Source: RGIG1828 sp045654685
GTDB taxonomy: Bacteria > Bacillota > Clostridia > UMGS1810
Assembly: GCA_045654685.1 (NCBI GenBank)
Contig: JAZONV010000065.1
Coordinates: forward strand, 1 to 21,435
Length of the DNA: 21,435 bases
Reading direction: 5' to 3'
Positions 1 to 7,253 of the stretch are shown piece by piece. The translations under genes and the position numbers were made by a program. A model generated the notes under the pieces. That model was given only the letters and a program-made list of their open reading frames with translations, made no database searches and was not told the origin of the DNA. Every line of letters starts with the position of its first letter. The stretch's first letter is position 1.

Positions 1-65
1 TTTGGTGGAGGGATTTGAATGTGCACAAATGCAGTATTTATAAGTGCTTGAGTTATAAAATGAAT

Positions 66-118
66 CCTCCCGTCACGCTGACGCGTGCCACCCTCCTTTA
101 GGCAAGGAGGGCTTTCGC
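66..118. repeat. Intergenic double-hairpin element
   Basis: Two adjacent GC-rich inverted repeats lie in otherwise AT-rich DNA. The first is CACGC (74-78) with GCGTG (83-87). The second is CCCTCCTT (91-98) with AAGGAGGG (104-111), followed by a short CTTTCG. The arrangement resembles short palindromic intergenic elements found in many copies in clostridial genomes, but only one clear copy is in this window, so that is inference. It could also be the terminator of a gene beyond the left edge. I see no gene in 1-207. Confidence 0.4.
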
Positions 119-207
119 CACAGTGTTTTGTTCATCATAATCAGAACGCTAAACTCCAATTTATCACTCTGCTTAAAACAAGAAATGAGTCTTTGATACA
201 TATCATC

Positions 208-239
208 AAAAAAGAGAACCCCCAACCGGAAGTTCTCTT
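208..239 (-). terminator. Rho-independent terminator of rpsF-ssb-rpsR
   Basis: Read on the minus strand, the RNA forms a stem of about 12 bp: AAGAGAAC plus UUCC pair with GGGG plus GUUCUCUU around a GGUU loop. A run of six U residues follows (plus-strand A at 208-213). It starts a few bases after the rpsR stop codon, which is the expected place for the end of the operon. Confidence 0.9.
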
Positions 240-246
240 GTCATTA

Positions 247-483
247 TTATTCAGCTGTGAAAGGAAGAAGAGCGATGTGTCTTGCTCTTTTGATAGCAAT
301 TGTGAGCTGTCTCTGGTGCTTTGCACAGTTACCGCTGATTCTTCTGGGAAGAATCTTTGCTCTTTCAGATACATATCTTCTGAGTTTTGCTATATCCTTG
401 TAATCAATTTCCTGAATTTTATCAGCACAGAAAGCACAAACTTTTCTTTTGGGTTTTCTGCGGAATGTTTTTTCTTCAGCCAT
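247..483 (-). CDS. rpsR: 30S ribosomal protein S18
   Basis: The 78-residue product is ribosomal protein S18, a small-subunit protein that binds 16S rRNA with S6 in the platform. The basic N-terminus, the central segment with YKDIAKLRRYVSERAKILPRR and the RRISG-x-C-A-K-H-Q-R block are typical of S18. It carries C16 and C19 (CAFC) and C53 and H56, the arrangement of the zinc-binding 'C+' form; the metal itself is inferred. The start at 483 has a strong AAGGAGGT site upstream. It is the last gene of the rpsF-ssb-rpsR operon and is followed directly by a strong terminator. Confidence 0.97.
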   Translation of the reverse strand: MAEEKTFRRKPKRKVCAFCADKIQEIDYKDIAKLRRYVSERAKILPRRISGNCAKHQRQLTIAIKRARHIALLPFTAE

Positions 484-506
484 TTTCGTTACCTCCTTAA
501 ATTATT

Positions 507-947
507 TTAGAAAGGCAGGTCATCATCTGCTGCCGGCATTGGCATAAATCCGTCATTTGAATCAAATGAGGGCATTGCCGGAGCGGGAGCATCATTTGAT
601 ACAGGAGCCTGGAAAGAATCATTTGAAGAAGATTTGCTGTCTACAAAGTGAACTTCGTCAACTGCAACTTCTGTCACATACACTTTCTGACCGTCCTTGT
701 TATCATAGTTTCTTGTCTGGATGCTTCCAACAACACCTACCATGCGTCCTTTGGCAAAATATTTTGCCATAAACTCAGCCTGCTGTCTCCAGGCAACGCA
801 AGAAATGAAATCTGCGTCATATCCGCCTTCGGCGTTTTTGAATCTGCGGTTTACTGCAATTGTGAAACTGCAAACGCTGACACCTGTCTGAGTGGTTCTG
901 AGTTCGGGGTCTCTGGTCAAACGACCAACGAGTATTGCCTTGTTCAT
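507..947 (-). CDS. ssb: Single-stranded DNA-binding protein
   Basis: The 146-residue protein binds single-stranded DNA during replication, repair and recombination. The N-terminal OB fold (about residues 1-105) begins MNKAILVGRLTRDPELR, the usual SSB start, and includes the VCSFTIAVNRRF and DFISCVAWRQQAEF strands. A low-complexity Ser/Pro/Ala/Asp linker follows. The protein ends in DDDLPF, the acidic tip that recruits partner proteins. An AGAGGTGAT site precedes the start. Its place between rpsF and rpsR is the standard Firmicute order, and it is probably co-transcribed with both. Confidence 0.98.
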   Translation of the reverse strand: MNKAILVGRLTRDPELRTTQTGVSVCSFTIAVNRRFKNAEGGYDADFISCVAWRQQAEFMAKYFAKGRMVGVVGSIQTRNYDNKDGQKVYVTEVAVDEVHFVDSKSSSNDSFQAPVSNDAPAPAMPSFDSNDGFMPMPAADDDLPF

Positions 948-963
948 ACTATCACCTCTAAAA

Positions 964-1254
964 TTACTTTCTGATTACGATTGTTCTGAGTAAACCATCG
1001 GTGATGTTATAAACTCTTTCGAGTTCTGCAACAAATTCTGCCTCACTTGCAAAATTAACTAAAACATAAAAACCTTCTGTTTTGTAGTCAATAGGATAAG
1101 CAAGACGTCTTTTGCCCCATACGTCAACGGATTCAACTTTACCGTTAGCAGCGATCATAGCCTGAAACTTTTCAGAAATAGCATTGATCTGTTCTTCCTG
1201 CAAAGACGCATCGATAACAAAAATAGTTTCGTAATTGTTGATAACATTTGTCAT
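964..1254 (-). CDS. rpsF: 30S ribosomal protein S6
   Basis: The 96-residue product is ribosomal protein S6, the partner of S18 in the 30S platform. Diagnostic segments are YETIFVIDASL near the N-terminus, the VDVWGKRRLAYPIDYKTEGFYVLVNF block, and the C-terminal LERVYNITDGLLRTIVIR. The ATG at 1254 was chosen over a longer in-frame start because AAGGAGGTG lies just upstream of it and the length matches the family. It is the first gene of the operon. A promoter at 1366-1394 and a leader of about 105 nt with stable hairpins suggest post-transcriptional feedback, as is known for S6:S18 leaders in other bacteria. Confidence 0.97.
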   Translation of the reverse strand: MTNVINNYETIFVIDASLQEEQINAISEKFQAMIAANGKVESVDVWGKRRLAYPIDYKTEGFYVLVNFASEAEFVAELERVYNITDGLLRTIVIRK

Positions 1255-1281
1255 AATGTTTTCACCTCCTTGTGGACTGTG

Positions 1282-1362
1282 GCCCCGACACAAATCACCT
1301 TTGTCGGAGCAAGGAACCCTTGAAAAAGGGCTGCTGAAAATTATCGACCTAAAATCAGCCCT
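1282..1362 (-). promoter_or_regulatory. Structured 5' leader of the rpsF operon
   Basis: Three hairpins can be drawn on the minus-strand RNA. Hairpin A pairs AGGGCTG (1356-1362) with CAGCCCT (1327-1333) and is followed by UUUUU, like an intrinsic terminator. Hairpin B, CCCTT/AAGGG (1317-1330), overlaps the 3' arm of A, so A and B exclude each other. Hairpin C (1282-1310) has about 11 bp with one bulged G and sits just before the ribosome binding site. S6:S18-binding leaders are known upstream of rpsF elsewhere; whether one of these hairpins is that motif is inference. Confidence 0.5.
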
Positions 1363-1365
1363 ATC

Positions 1366-1394
1366 ATTATATTACAAACTTTTCCTTTTGTCAA
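1366..1394 (-). promoter_or_regulatory. Sigma-A promoter of rpsF-ssb-rpsR
   Basis: On the minus strand, TTGACA (plus-strand 1389-1394), a 17-bp spacer and TATAAT (1366-1371) form a perfect consensus promoter. The predicted transcript start is near 1359, about 105 nt before the rpsF ATG. A promoter this strong suits a ribosomal protein operon. Confidence 0.92.
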
Positions 1395-1406
1395 GAACTT
1401 TTTTAC

Positions 1407-1444
1407 ATTCCCTTTGAAATTCCCTTTGAAATTCCCTTTGAAAT
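1407..1444. repeat. Three tandem 12-bp repeats upstream of the rpsF -35 box
   Basis: The unit ATTCCCTTTGAA occurs three times without change (1407-1418, 1419-1430, 1431-1442), then AT. The array begins 12 bp upstream of the rpsF -35 hexamer. It lies in the gap between divergent promoters, with the plus-strand promoter at 1509-1537. A spacing near one helical turn would place the copies on roughly the same DNA face. Confidence 0.9.
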
Positions 1445-1508
1445 CAAAATTACCACCACAAAACCAATCACAGACATCTTTTGGCAATCCGTGTGAGCAA
1501 ATGCACCA

Positions 1509-1537
1509 TTGACATCCGCATTTCTGTCTTGTATAAT
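1509..1537 (+). promoter_or_regulatory. Sigma-A promoter of the 37-codon ORF
   Basis: TTGACA (1509-1514), a 17-bp spacer and TATAAT (1532-1537) match the consensus exactly. Transcription should start near 1545, about 30 nt before the ATG at 1576. The same transcript may continue into the aldo/keto reductase gene, for which I see no equally good promoter. Confidence 0.85.
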
Positions 1538-1575
1538 TTTGTTATATCAATCTGTCCATTCGGAGGGGTTATGTT

Positions 1576-1689
1576 ATGAACAAAGATTTCTACGATTTTA
1601 TAATTTCAAAAAAACATCACAAATTCCACAGGAGATTTGACGAAAATCTTGCTTTGGAATACAAAGAGAAAAAACTGCACACTATCTGA
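1576..1689 (+). CDS. Small basic protein of unknown function (37 aa)
   Basis: This short ORF is not recognised as a known family. It starts at ATG 1576 with CGGAGGGG ending 7 bp upstream and follows a perfect promoter by a short leader. The product begins MNKDFYDFIISKKHHKFHRR, is rich in Lys, His, Phe and Tyr, and has neither a signal peptide nor a membrane segment. It ends at TGA 1687-1689. The aldo/keto reductase gene begins 72 bp later in the same direction, so the two could share a transcript. It may be a small protein or a regulatory leader ORF. The promoter and ribosome binding site are the evidence for translation; the function is unknown. Confidence 0.6.
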   Translation: MNKDFYDFIISKKHHKFHRRFDENLALEYKEKKLHTI

Positions 1690-1719
1690 TATTAAAATAT
1701 ACAGTACATGAATATGGGC

Positions 1720-1744
1720 AATTTATAACAGTTATAAATTTTTA
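1720..1744 (+). promoter_or_regulatory. Perfect 21-bp palindrome before the aldo/keto reductase
   Basis: AATTTATAAC (1720-1729), a central A and GTTATAAATT (1731-1740) form a perfect inverted repeat, 21 bp upstream of the reductase ATG. As DNA it looks like an operator for a dimeric regulator. As RNA it would be a weak AT-only hairpin followed by U residues, which could attenuate transcription after the small ORF. The sequence alone does not decide between these. Confidence 0.5.
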
Positions 1745-1761
1745 TTTCCGGGAGGAACAAT

Positions 1762-2865
1762 ATGAGTTTTGAAAAAATCAAAAAAAGACTTGGTCTTGGA
1801 TGTATGAGACTTAAAATGGACGGAGAAAACGTATGTTATGACGAACTTGAAAAAATGGTGGATTGTCTCATTGACTCGGGATTCACCTACTTTGACACCG
1901 CCCATGGATATATTGGAGGAAAAAGCGAAATCTGTGTGGGAGATTGCATTTCAGCAAGACACAAAAGAGAAGATTTCATCCTGACAGACAAGCTTTCTGC
2001 ATGGTGCTACAACACAGAAGATGACATTGACACTCTTTTTGAGAAACAGCTTGCACAATGCAAAGTGGACTATTTCGATTTTTATCTTCTCCACTCGGTA
2101 AATGCAGAAACCTATCCCAAATACAAGGAAACAAATGCCATAGAACACCTGCGTAAATTTAAAAATGAGGGCAAAATAAAGCATATAGGAATTTCTTTCC
2201 ACGAAACCGCACCTTTTCTTGACATGGTTTTGTCTGAAATTCCCGACATTGAAGTGGTTCAGCTTCAGATTAACTATCTTGATTCGGATGACCCGTCAGT
2301 CCAGAGTGAAGCATGCTATGAAACAGCTGTGAAACACGGCAAAAAGGTTATTGTTATGGAACCCGTAAAGGGTGGTTCTCTTGTGAATCTCCCCAAAAAA
2401 GCCGCAGAAGTTCTGGATTCTATGAAAGTTGACAACTATGCATCTTTTGCCCTTCGCTATGTTCAGAGTTTCCCGGAGGTTATCATAGTACTGTCGGGAA
2501 TGGGAGACCTTGAAATGGTGAAACAAAACATAAGGACTTTTGATGAGTTTGTGCCATTTTCAGAAAAAGACTATGAAACTGCAAGACTAATTCGAAAACT
2601 CATAAGAGATGCAAAACAGATTCCCTGCACCGCCTGTTCCTACTGCACAGAAGTTTGCCCGAAAAAAATCCCGATTCCTCAAGTTTTCGGTGCATACAAT
2701 GAGGTTCTTTCGGCAAAAGCGACATTTAAAGATGCAAAAAAAGCCTTCCCCGATACCATGGAAAAGGCTGATGAGTGCATAAACTGCGGCAAATGCGAAT
2801 CCGTTTGTCCACAAAAAATTCTCATAAGAGAAAAACTTGAAGAAATTGCCAAAAAATGCAAGTGA
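1762..2865 (+). CDS. Aldo/keto reductase with C-terminal 4Fe-4S ferredoxin domain
   Basis: The 367-residue protein is an NAD(P)H-type aldo/keto reductase fused to a ferredoxin-like tail, probably cytoplasmic. Residues 1-280 form the TIM-barrel: the start motif GLGCMRL, and the catalytic tetrad D45, Y50 (FDTAHGY), K77 (LTDK) and H111 (YLLH) are all present. Residues 285-367 carry two 4Fe-4S ligand sets, C289/C292/C295/C299 and C339/C342/C345/C349, each followed by Lys or Gln after the CP. This architecture is common in anaerobic Clostridia; the true substrate is not known for most members. ATG 1762 follows GGGAGGAAC. The gene may share a transcript with the 37-codon ORF upstream, and a long hairpin follows it. 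Confidence 0.95.
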   Translation: MSFEKIKKRLGLGCMRLKMDGENVCYDELEKMVDCLIDSGFTYFDTAHGYIGGKSEICVGDCISARHKREDFILTDKLSAWCYNTEDDIDTLFEKQLAQCKVDYFDFYLLHSVNAETYPKYKETNAIEHLRKFKNEGKIKHIGISFHETAPFLDMVLSEIPDIEVVQLQINYLDSDDPSVQSEACYETAVKHGKKVIVMEPVKGGSLVNLPKKAAEVLDSMKVDNYASFALRYVQSFPEVIIVLSGMGDLEMVKQNIRTFDEFVPFSEKDYETARLIRKLIRDAKQIPCTACSYCTEVCPKKIPIPQVFGAYNEVLSAKATFKDAKKAFPDTMEKADECINCGKCESVCPQKILIREKLEEIAKKCK

Positions 2866-2931
2866 CATATAAAAATCACTCTTATCCCAAAACGGAATGT
2901 AAAAAGTCCGGATCGCAAAATGGACTGTAAA

Positions 2932-2994
2932 TTGAGCCGCCCCCAAAAGTCAGACCAAAAATCTGACGATTGGGGGCGGCTCAAATTATTTTAC
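2932..2994. terminator. Bidirectional terminator between convergent genes
   Basis: A perfect 15-bp stem, TTGAGCCGCCCCCAA (2932-2946) with TTGGGGGCGGCTCAA (2970-2984), encloses a second stem, GTCAGA (2949-2954) with TCTGAC (2962-2967). The plus strand continues ATTATTTTAC and the minus strand TTTACAG. It lies between the stop codons of the reductase (plus) and the SLH protein (minus), so it can serve both. Confidence 0.85.
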
Positions 2995-3026
2995 AATCTT
3001 TGTTTTTATGTTTATCAATACATATA

Positions 3027-6000
3027 TTATTTTTCTGTCATATCAGACACAATTATTTCTTCATCATACGATGAAGTTTCACCTTCGGGGATTGCAAACA
3101 AGTGTGCATCATCGTCATAACCATTTCCGACTCTGTTGATGGGTGTGAATGTGTCTCCCGACAACTCAAATACTGTCCAGATTGTTCCGGGCAAATTGGG
3201 CACATGATAGGTTCCTATAAGCATAGAACCTTTATATACGTCAATCTTTGCATTTGAATTTGCCATATACATACTTGTTGAATTTCCGCCATTTGAATAG
3301 TCGTGTACGGAATATCTGTATACGCCGTCTATCTGCTTGTGAAGGGTTACTGTCTCCGGATCGGGATACTGAGATATTCTGGTGTTATCCCAGTCCAATG
3401 TGGCATATTCTCTGTATGGATTATAATTTCCGCCACTATATGGGTAGTACAGATGGAAACGATCCTCGCTATCCGGAAGGGGACCTGTCAGGTGTGAATC
3501 AAGATCTTCAGGTCTGTCACGCCATGAGAGGACAAATCTGTACTCGCCGTTTACATCTGACATTATCGGAGAAATAACGGCATTTTGTGCAAATACGCCC
3601 AACACTCCAACAACAATGTTTTTGTATCCTGTGATGTATCCTTCTTTAGAGAACTCTATTGTGTACAATCCGGGAGTATATTCTATTTCATAATAACCTA
3701 CCTCATTTGCTTCTGTTGTGTACACAATGGCTCCTGCCCGGTTATTCCAACTGCTGCGGACTTTGATACTTACACCGGCTACTGCCTGGGCATTCATTGC
3801 GTTTGTAATAGTTCCGTTGGCATATCCGATTTCTTCGCCAACCTGTACCAAAAGGAAGGTTTCGTTATAGGTAACAGTTTCTGCAACAACAGTTACTGCC
3901 ATTTTTGCACTCTTGAAGCTTCCTGCTGTTATTTTTACAATGTAATCTCCGGCAGGTAACTCTACAGTATAATTACCCTGTGCATTTGTTCTTACGGATT
4001 CTATAAGATTGTTGTTCTGATAGATTCTGACAAGAGCATCTTCTATATCAAATGAACCTTCGGCACTCATAACTTTACCGGAAATAGAACCCATTGCCAT
4101 TTCTGCCAAACGATAGTTTTGAGCTGCAGAATTGTTTTGGGGGAATATCATCGGTTTTGACTGATGAGTTCTGCAACAATAATCGCCATTATCATCTTTA
4201 GCTTCTATCAAAGCCTGTGATAATGTGTAATAGTTGTCACCTTTTTCTTCGCACAGATATTTGAATATATCTCTTTCCATGCTTGCATTGTATCTGGTAC
4301 AAATTGTGCCGCTGTTTGCAACAACTGCCGCTGCACCTTTGTCCACAAATGCCTGTACAAGTGAAAAATCATTGTTTACGCCGTCTGTCATATCTTTACC
4401 TGAACTACAAGTTCCAAGATAGATGAAAGCACCTGTCAGATCACCGCAATATTCCTGAATAAATCCACCTGTAACAAGAACACCGCCACCACTTGATGCC
4501 AAAAGGAATCCGGCATCAAAATCTGACTTATACGCATTGTATACATCGCTATATTCAACACCGAGAGAAAGGAATGAACCATACTTTGTGCTATATCCAC
4601 CATGGTTGTGCCATGCAACAACATCTGCGGCAGAAATATTTCTAATTGCTTCTATAGAAACTTCTTCCAGGTCGAAGTTGCTGTCAGCACTTGTATTTAA
4701 CTCATTTACAGAAGTTGAAGAATTGAACTGATAGAAGGGGAATGTTGATTCTACCAATCTTGCACTTCCGTCGGTTGCCGCATCGGACAGAGCCTGGTTA
4801 GAACGTGAATATGTGTTTTTGGCAGGCTGATATGAATGAATCTGATTTCCTGCATCGCTTCCGTCAATGTTAAACAAATACAGATACTCTGCACCGCTGT
4901 TTAATACTATTCTTACAGAGTATTCTTCTTCATAATAACTGTCAATTTCACCTGCATTTTTCATTTCTTCCAGTTTTGTCAAAAGAATACTCAATGTTGC
5001 TTCATAATCTTCTTCAGAAATGCTGTCCTGTTCATGTTCTGCCATATAAAGGTCAACATCATCAATTACTGCGTTAACTTCTGCTGCTTCTTCTTCAGAA
5101 AGAGCTTTGAAGAAAGAAATCTGACATTCATCATAAACTTCACCTTTAACAACAACATTGTAGTCGATTCTTGCCACAACATCAGATGAAAGTTCAGCTT
5201 TTAAGGTGTATATTCCGTCATCAGCTTCAACATCGCCATTTTCTCCGTTGTCATACATATAACCGATTACAGCATCGTTTTCGTCTGCAAGATATACGTC
5301 ATTTTCTTCCAAATCAACATTTGCAAATATTTCAGCAGTAAAGATTATTTCTGTTTCCTCACCTATGGGTGCCTTATATGTGCTTGCATCAAAGGAGTAT
5401 ACTTCCACGTCTGAATCGGGAGTATCCAATGAAATATCAGAATTTGTAGCCCAGATTGCATAGAGTGTCATGGATTCTGTCACAAAATGTGCAAAGTTCC
5501 ACATGGATTCTCCTGTGGGTGTTGTTGCCCAACCGGTGAATGTGAATCCTTCTCTGAATGGCTGTTCGGGCAATTGTGCTTTCGCTCCGATTTCAATATT
5601 CTGATTTGCAGGAGCACCTGTTGCACCTTCGTAGTTCAAGTCGAAACTAACAACATATCCTGTGAGCCATATTGCATAAAGAGTGGTATCTTTCTTGATT
5701 TTGGTTGTAAAATCAAAAACTTCATTGGTTTCAGTATCTGTTGTCCATCCGCCAAAAACAAATCCTTCTCTTACGGGAGCTTCAGGTTCTGTTGCTTTTT
5801 TATTTTTTTCAATTTTCTGATTTGCGGGAGCGCCCTCTGCGCCTTCATAGTTCAAATCAAATTTTACGGTGTATTTCTGTGTGGTAGCTCCGCCCCCGCC
5901 ACCACCGCCGCCTCCGCCACCGCCTGAGGAGGTTTGTTTTTTGATGGTATATTCAACTGTCAAAACACCATTTGAAACATTTTTGCCTTTTACGGCAATA

Positions 6001-6782
6001 GCTTTCAATGTGGTTGTTTTTGATATTGTGATTTCTTTGTTGTATTTAGTGCTTTTTTCGGTAGGGGTTTTTCCGTCTGTTGTATAGTAGATATTTGCAC
6101 CTTTTGTAAATGTTGTAAGCTGAACTTTCTGTGTTGTCTTATATTCACCGGACTCTACAGAAGCTATGGGAGTTGCGGGGGTTTTTGCACTTCCGAGACC
6201 TTTGTATGACATAACTGCAACATCACCACGGCTTGATGCATTACCTTTTGTTCCCTTAAGACTTTCAAGGATACCGTTTGCTTCAGCAACATCAAGGTAG
6301 CCCTTTGACCAGTCATTTTCATCAATAACAACATCGTCACCTAATCCGACTGCACACACAACCATTTTGATTGCTTCTTCGTGCTTAACATTATCCTCGG
6401 GGCGGAATTTTCCGTTTCCGTCACCATTTATGATGCCTTCCTGTGATGCAATGTTGATATATCCGCTTGCCCAATGGTCTTTAGCCACATCATCAAATGC
6501 GCTTTCGCCTTTTGCACTCTGTGCATCGGCTTCTTTTCCTATCATTCTGCAGACAACAGCTGCCATTTCAGCTCTTGTGATAGATTTGTCTGCTCCAAAA
6601 GTTCCATCGGGATAGCCCGATAAGATGTCTGCTTTTTCCAGATCAGATGCAGCCTGTGCATAATAATCTGTATCTTTCACATCTGAAAAAACAGAAGTTT
6701 TTGCATCTGCTGCCATAATATTCACGGGTGCAAGTGTCATAAGCATTGCAAGCACCATGAACATACTAACTATTCTTTTCAT
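3027..6782 (-). CDS. SLH-anchored multidomain surface protein with putative caspase-like peptidase domain
   Basis: The 1251-residue protein is secreted (Lys/Arg, hydrophobic stretch, MAADA near residue 25) and probably held to the wall polymer by three N-terminal SLH domains (about 30-200). Next come a chitobiase C-terminal-like beta domain (205-280), a run of 12 glycines (about 287-298) and two InlB B-type repeats (about 304-445). A region around 590-850 has WHNHGG (H725, H727) and LGTCSSG (C792), a His/Cys pair spaced as in caspase-like peptidases such as the gingipain, clostripain and CHAT families. Two carboxypeptidase-regulatory-like beta domains follow, then a C-terminal YfaP/DUF2135-like domain with the DLDSHL signature. 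The start has AAGGAAG upstream and its own promoter. Peptidase activity is inference; anchoring and secretion are well supported. Confidence 0.9.
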   Translation of the reverse strand: MKRIVSMFMVLAMLMTLAPVNIMAADAKTSVFSDVKDTDYYAQAASDLEKADILSGYPDGTFGADKSITRAEMAAVVCRMIGKEADAQSAKGESAFDDVAKDHWASGYINIASQEGIINGDGNGKFRPEDNVKHEEAIKMVVCAVGLGDDVVIDENDWSKGYLDVAEANGILESLKGTKGNASSRGDVAVMSYKGLGSAKTPATPIASVESGEYKTTQKVQLTTFTKGANIYYTTDGKTPTEKSTKYNKEITISKTTTLKAIAVKGKNVSNGVLTVEYTIKKQTSSGGGGGGGGGGGGATTQKYTVKFDLNYEGAEGAPANQKIEKNKKATEPEAPVREGFVFGGWTTDTETNEVFDFTTKIKKDTTLYAIWLTGYVVSFDLNYEGATGAPANQNIEIGAKAQLPEQPFREGFTFTGWATTPTGESMWNFAHFVTESMTLYAIWATNSDISLDTPDSDVEVYSFDASTYKAPIGEETEIIFTAEIFANVDLEENDVYLADENDAVIGYMYDNGENGDVEADDGIYTLKAELSSDVVARIDYNVVVKGEVYDECQISFFKALSEEEAAEVNAVIDDVDLYMAEHEQDSISEEDYEATLSILLTKLEEMKNAGEIDSYYEEEYSVRIVLNSGAEYLYLFNIDGSDAGNQIHSYQPAKNTYSRSNQALSDAATDGSARLVESTFPFYQFNSSTSVNELNTSADSNFDLEEVSIEAIRNISAADVVAWHNHGGYSTKYGSFLSLGVEYSDVYNAYKSDFDAGFLLASSGGGVLVTGGFIQEYCGDLTGAFIYLGTCSSGKDMTDGVNNDFSLVQAFVDKGAAAVVANSGTICTRYNASMERDIFKYLCEEKGDNYYTLSQALIEAKDDNGDYCCRTHQSKPMIFPQNNSAAQNYRLAEMAMGSISGKVMSAEGSFDIEDALVRIYQNNNLIESVRTNAQGNYTVELPAGDYIVKITAGSFKSAKMAVTVVAETVTYNETFLLVQVGEEIGYANGTITNAMNAQAVAGVSIKVRSSWNNRAGAIVYTTEANEVGYYEIEYTPGLYTIEFSKEGYITGYKNIVVGVLGVFAQNAVISPIMSDVNGEYRFVLSWRDRPEDLDSHLTGPLPDSEDRFHLYYPYSGGNYNPYREYATLDWDNTRISQYPDPETVTLHKQIDGVYRYSVHDYSNGGNSTSMYMANSNAKIDVYKGSMLIGTYHVPNLPGTIWTVFELSGDTFTPINRVGNGYDDDAHLFAIPEGETSSYDEEIIVSDMTEK

Positions 6783-6966
6783 TTAAAAAGACTTCCTTTC
6801 TCTTAATCATAATTTCTTCATACAAGCATAACAAATCTTTTGCAAGTTTTTTCTATGAATCTGATACCCCCTTATTCATATTTGCAAAAACATTTATATG
6901 CCGGTTTTTCCGTGATCAATTCATATTGTAATACTCAACAGAATCGTCTCCAAAACCTTAAATTTT

Positions 6967-6995
6967 ATTATATCATCAATATATTCCATCGTCAA
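6967..6995 (-). promoter_or_regulatory. Promoter of the 1251-residue SLH gene, with long leader
   Basis: On the minus strand, TTGACG (plus 6990-6995), a 17-bp spacer and TATAAT (6967-6972) form a near-consensus promoter. The predicted start near 6960 gives a 5' leader of about 178 nt. GGTTTT and AAAACC, about 50 nt apart near the start of the leader, could close a stem, and ATGAAT/ATTCAT forms a second. No known riboswitch class was recognised. 6996-7104 shows no gene. Confidence 0.8.
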
Positions 6996-7104
6996 TCAAA
7001 ATCTTGAATATATGTTTTTTATTCGTCATTATGTCAAATTATGAAAAACTTTACTATGCAACCTGACCAAATCCATAATATAACCTTACCCACAAAACCA
7101 AAAA

Positions 7105-7162
7105 AGCAGGCTGAGCCTGACCCAAGTCGCGAGCATAATTTGATATACATCTCATCTCGCGA
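7105..7162 (-). other. Structured intergenic segment, possible small RNA 3' end
   Basis: On the minus strand a 7-bp inverted repeat, TCGCGAG with CTCGCGA (plus 7127-7133 and 7156-7162, 22-nt loop), is followed by CAGGC-TCA-GCCTG and six T residues (near 7104-7120). This looks like a stem-loop followed by a weak intrinsic terminator. It lies beyond the strong terminator of the RCC1 gene and overlaps no convincing ORF. No good promoter was found for it. Confidence 0.3.
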
Positions 7163-7191
7163 ACTAAACACTGCGCAAATTCCTACACAGT

Positions 7192-7240
7192 AAAAAAGAG
7201 GATGTAAAAAAGTTTGCGATTCAGACTTTTTTACATCCTC
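7192..7240 (-). terminator. Rho-independent terminator after the RCC1-stalk gene
   Basis: A perfect 16-bp stem, GAGGATGTAAAAAAGT (7198-7213) with its complement (7225-7240), has an 11-nt loop and is followed on the minus strand by six T residues (plus-strand A 7192-7197). It begins 14 bp after the stop codon at 7254. Confidence 0.92.
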
Positions 7241-7253
7241 ATATAATTTTATA

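Noticed and set aside
85..510. Plus-strand open frame of 141 codons
   Set aside because: It lies antisense over rpsR, its terminator and the left repeat, has low-complexity Cys/Phe/Ser composition and no ribosome binding site.
2587..2984. Minus-strand open frames over the end of the reductase and the hairpin
   Set aside because: They are antisense to the conserved ferredoxin domain and read through a terminator; no start signal.
5890..5925. Trinucleotide repeat that might be a phase-variation tract
   Set aside because: The 12 glycine codons use mixed third bases, so it is not a pure repeat, and triplet changes would keep the frame.
5487..6087. Plus-strand frames with runs of proline or alanine
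   Set aside because: These are the reverse reading of the poly-glycine and B-repeat codons of the SLH protein.
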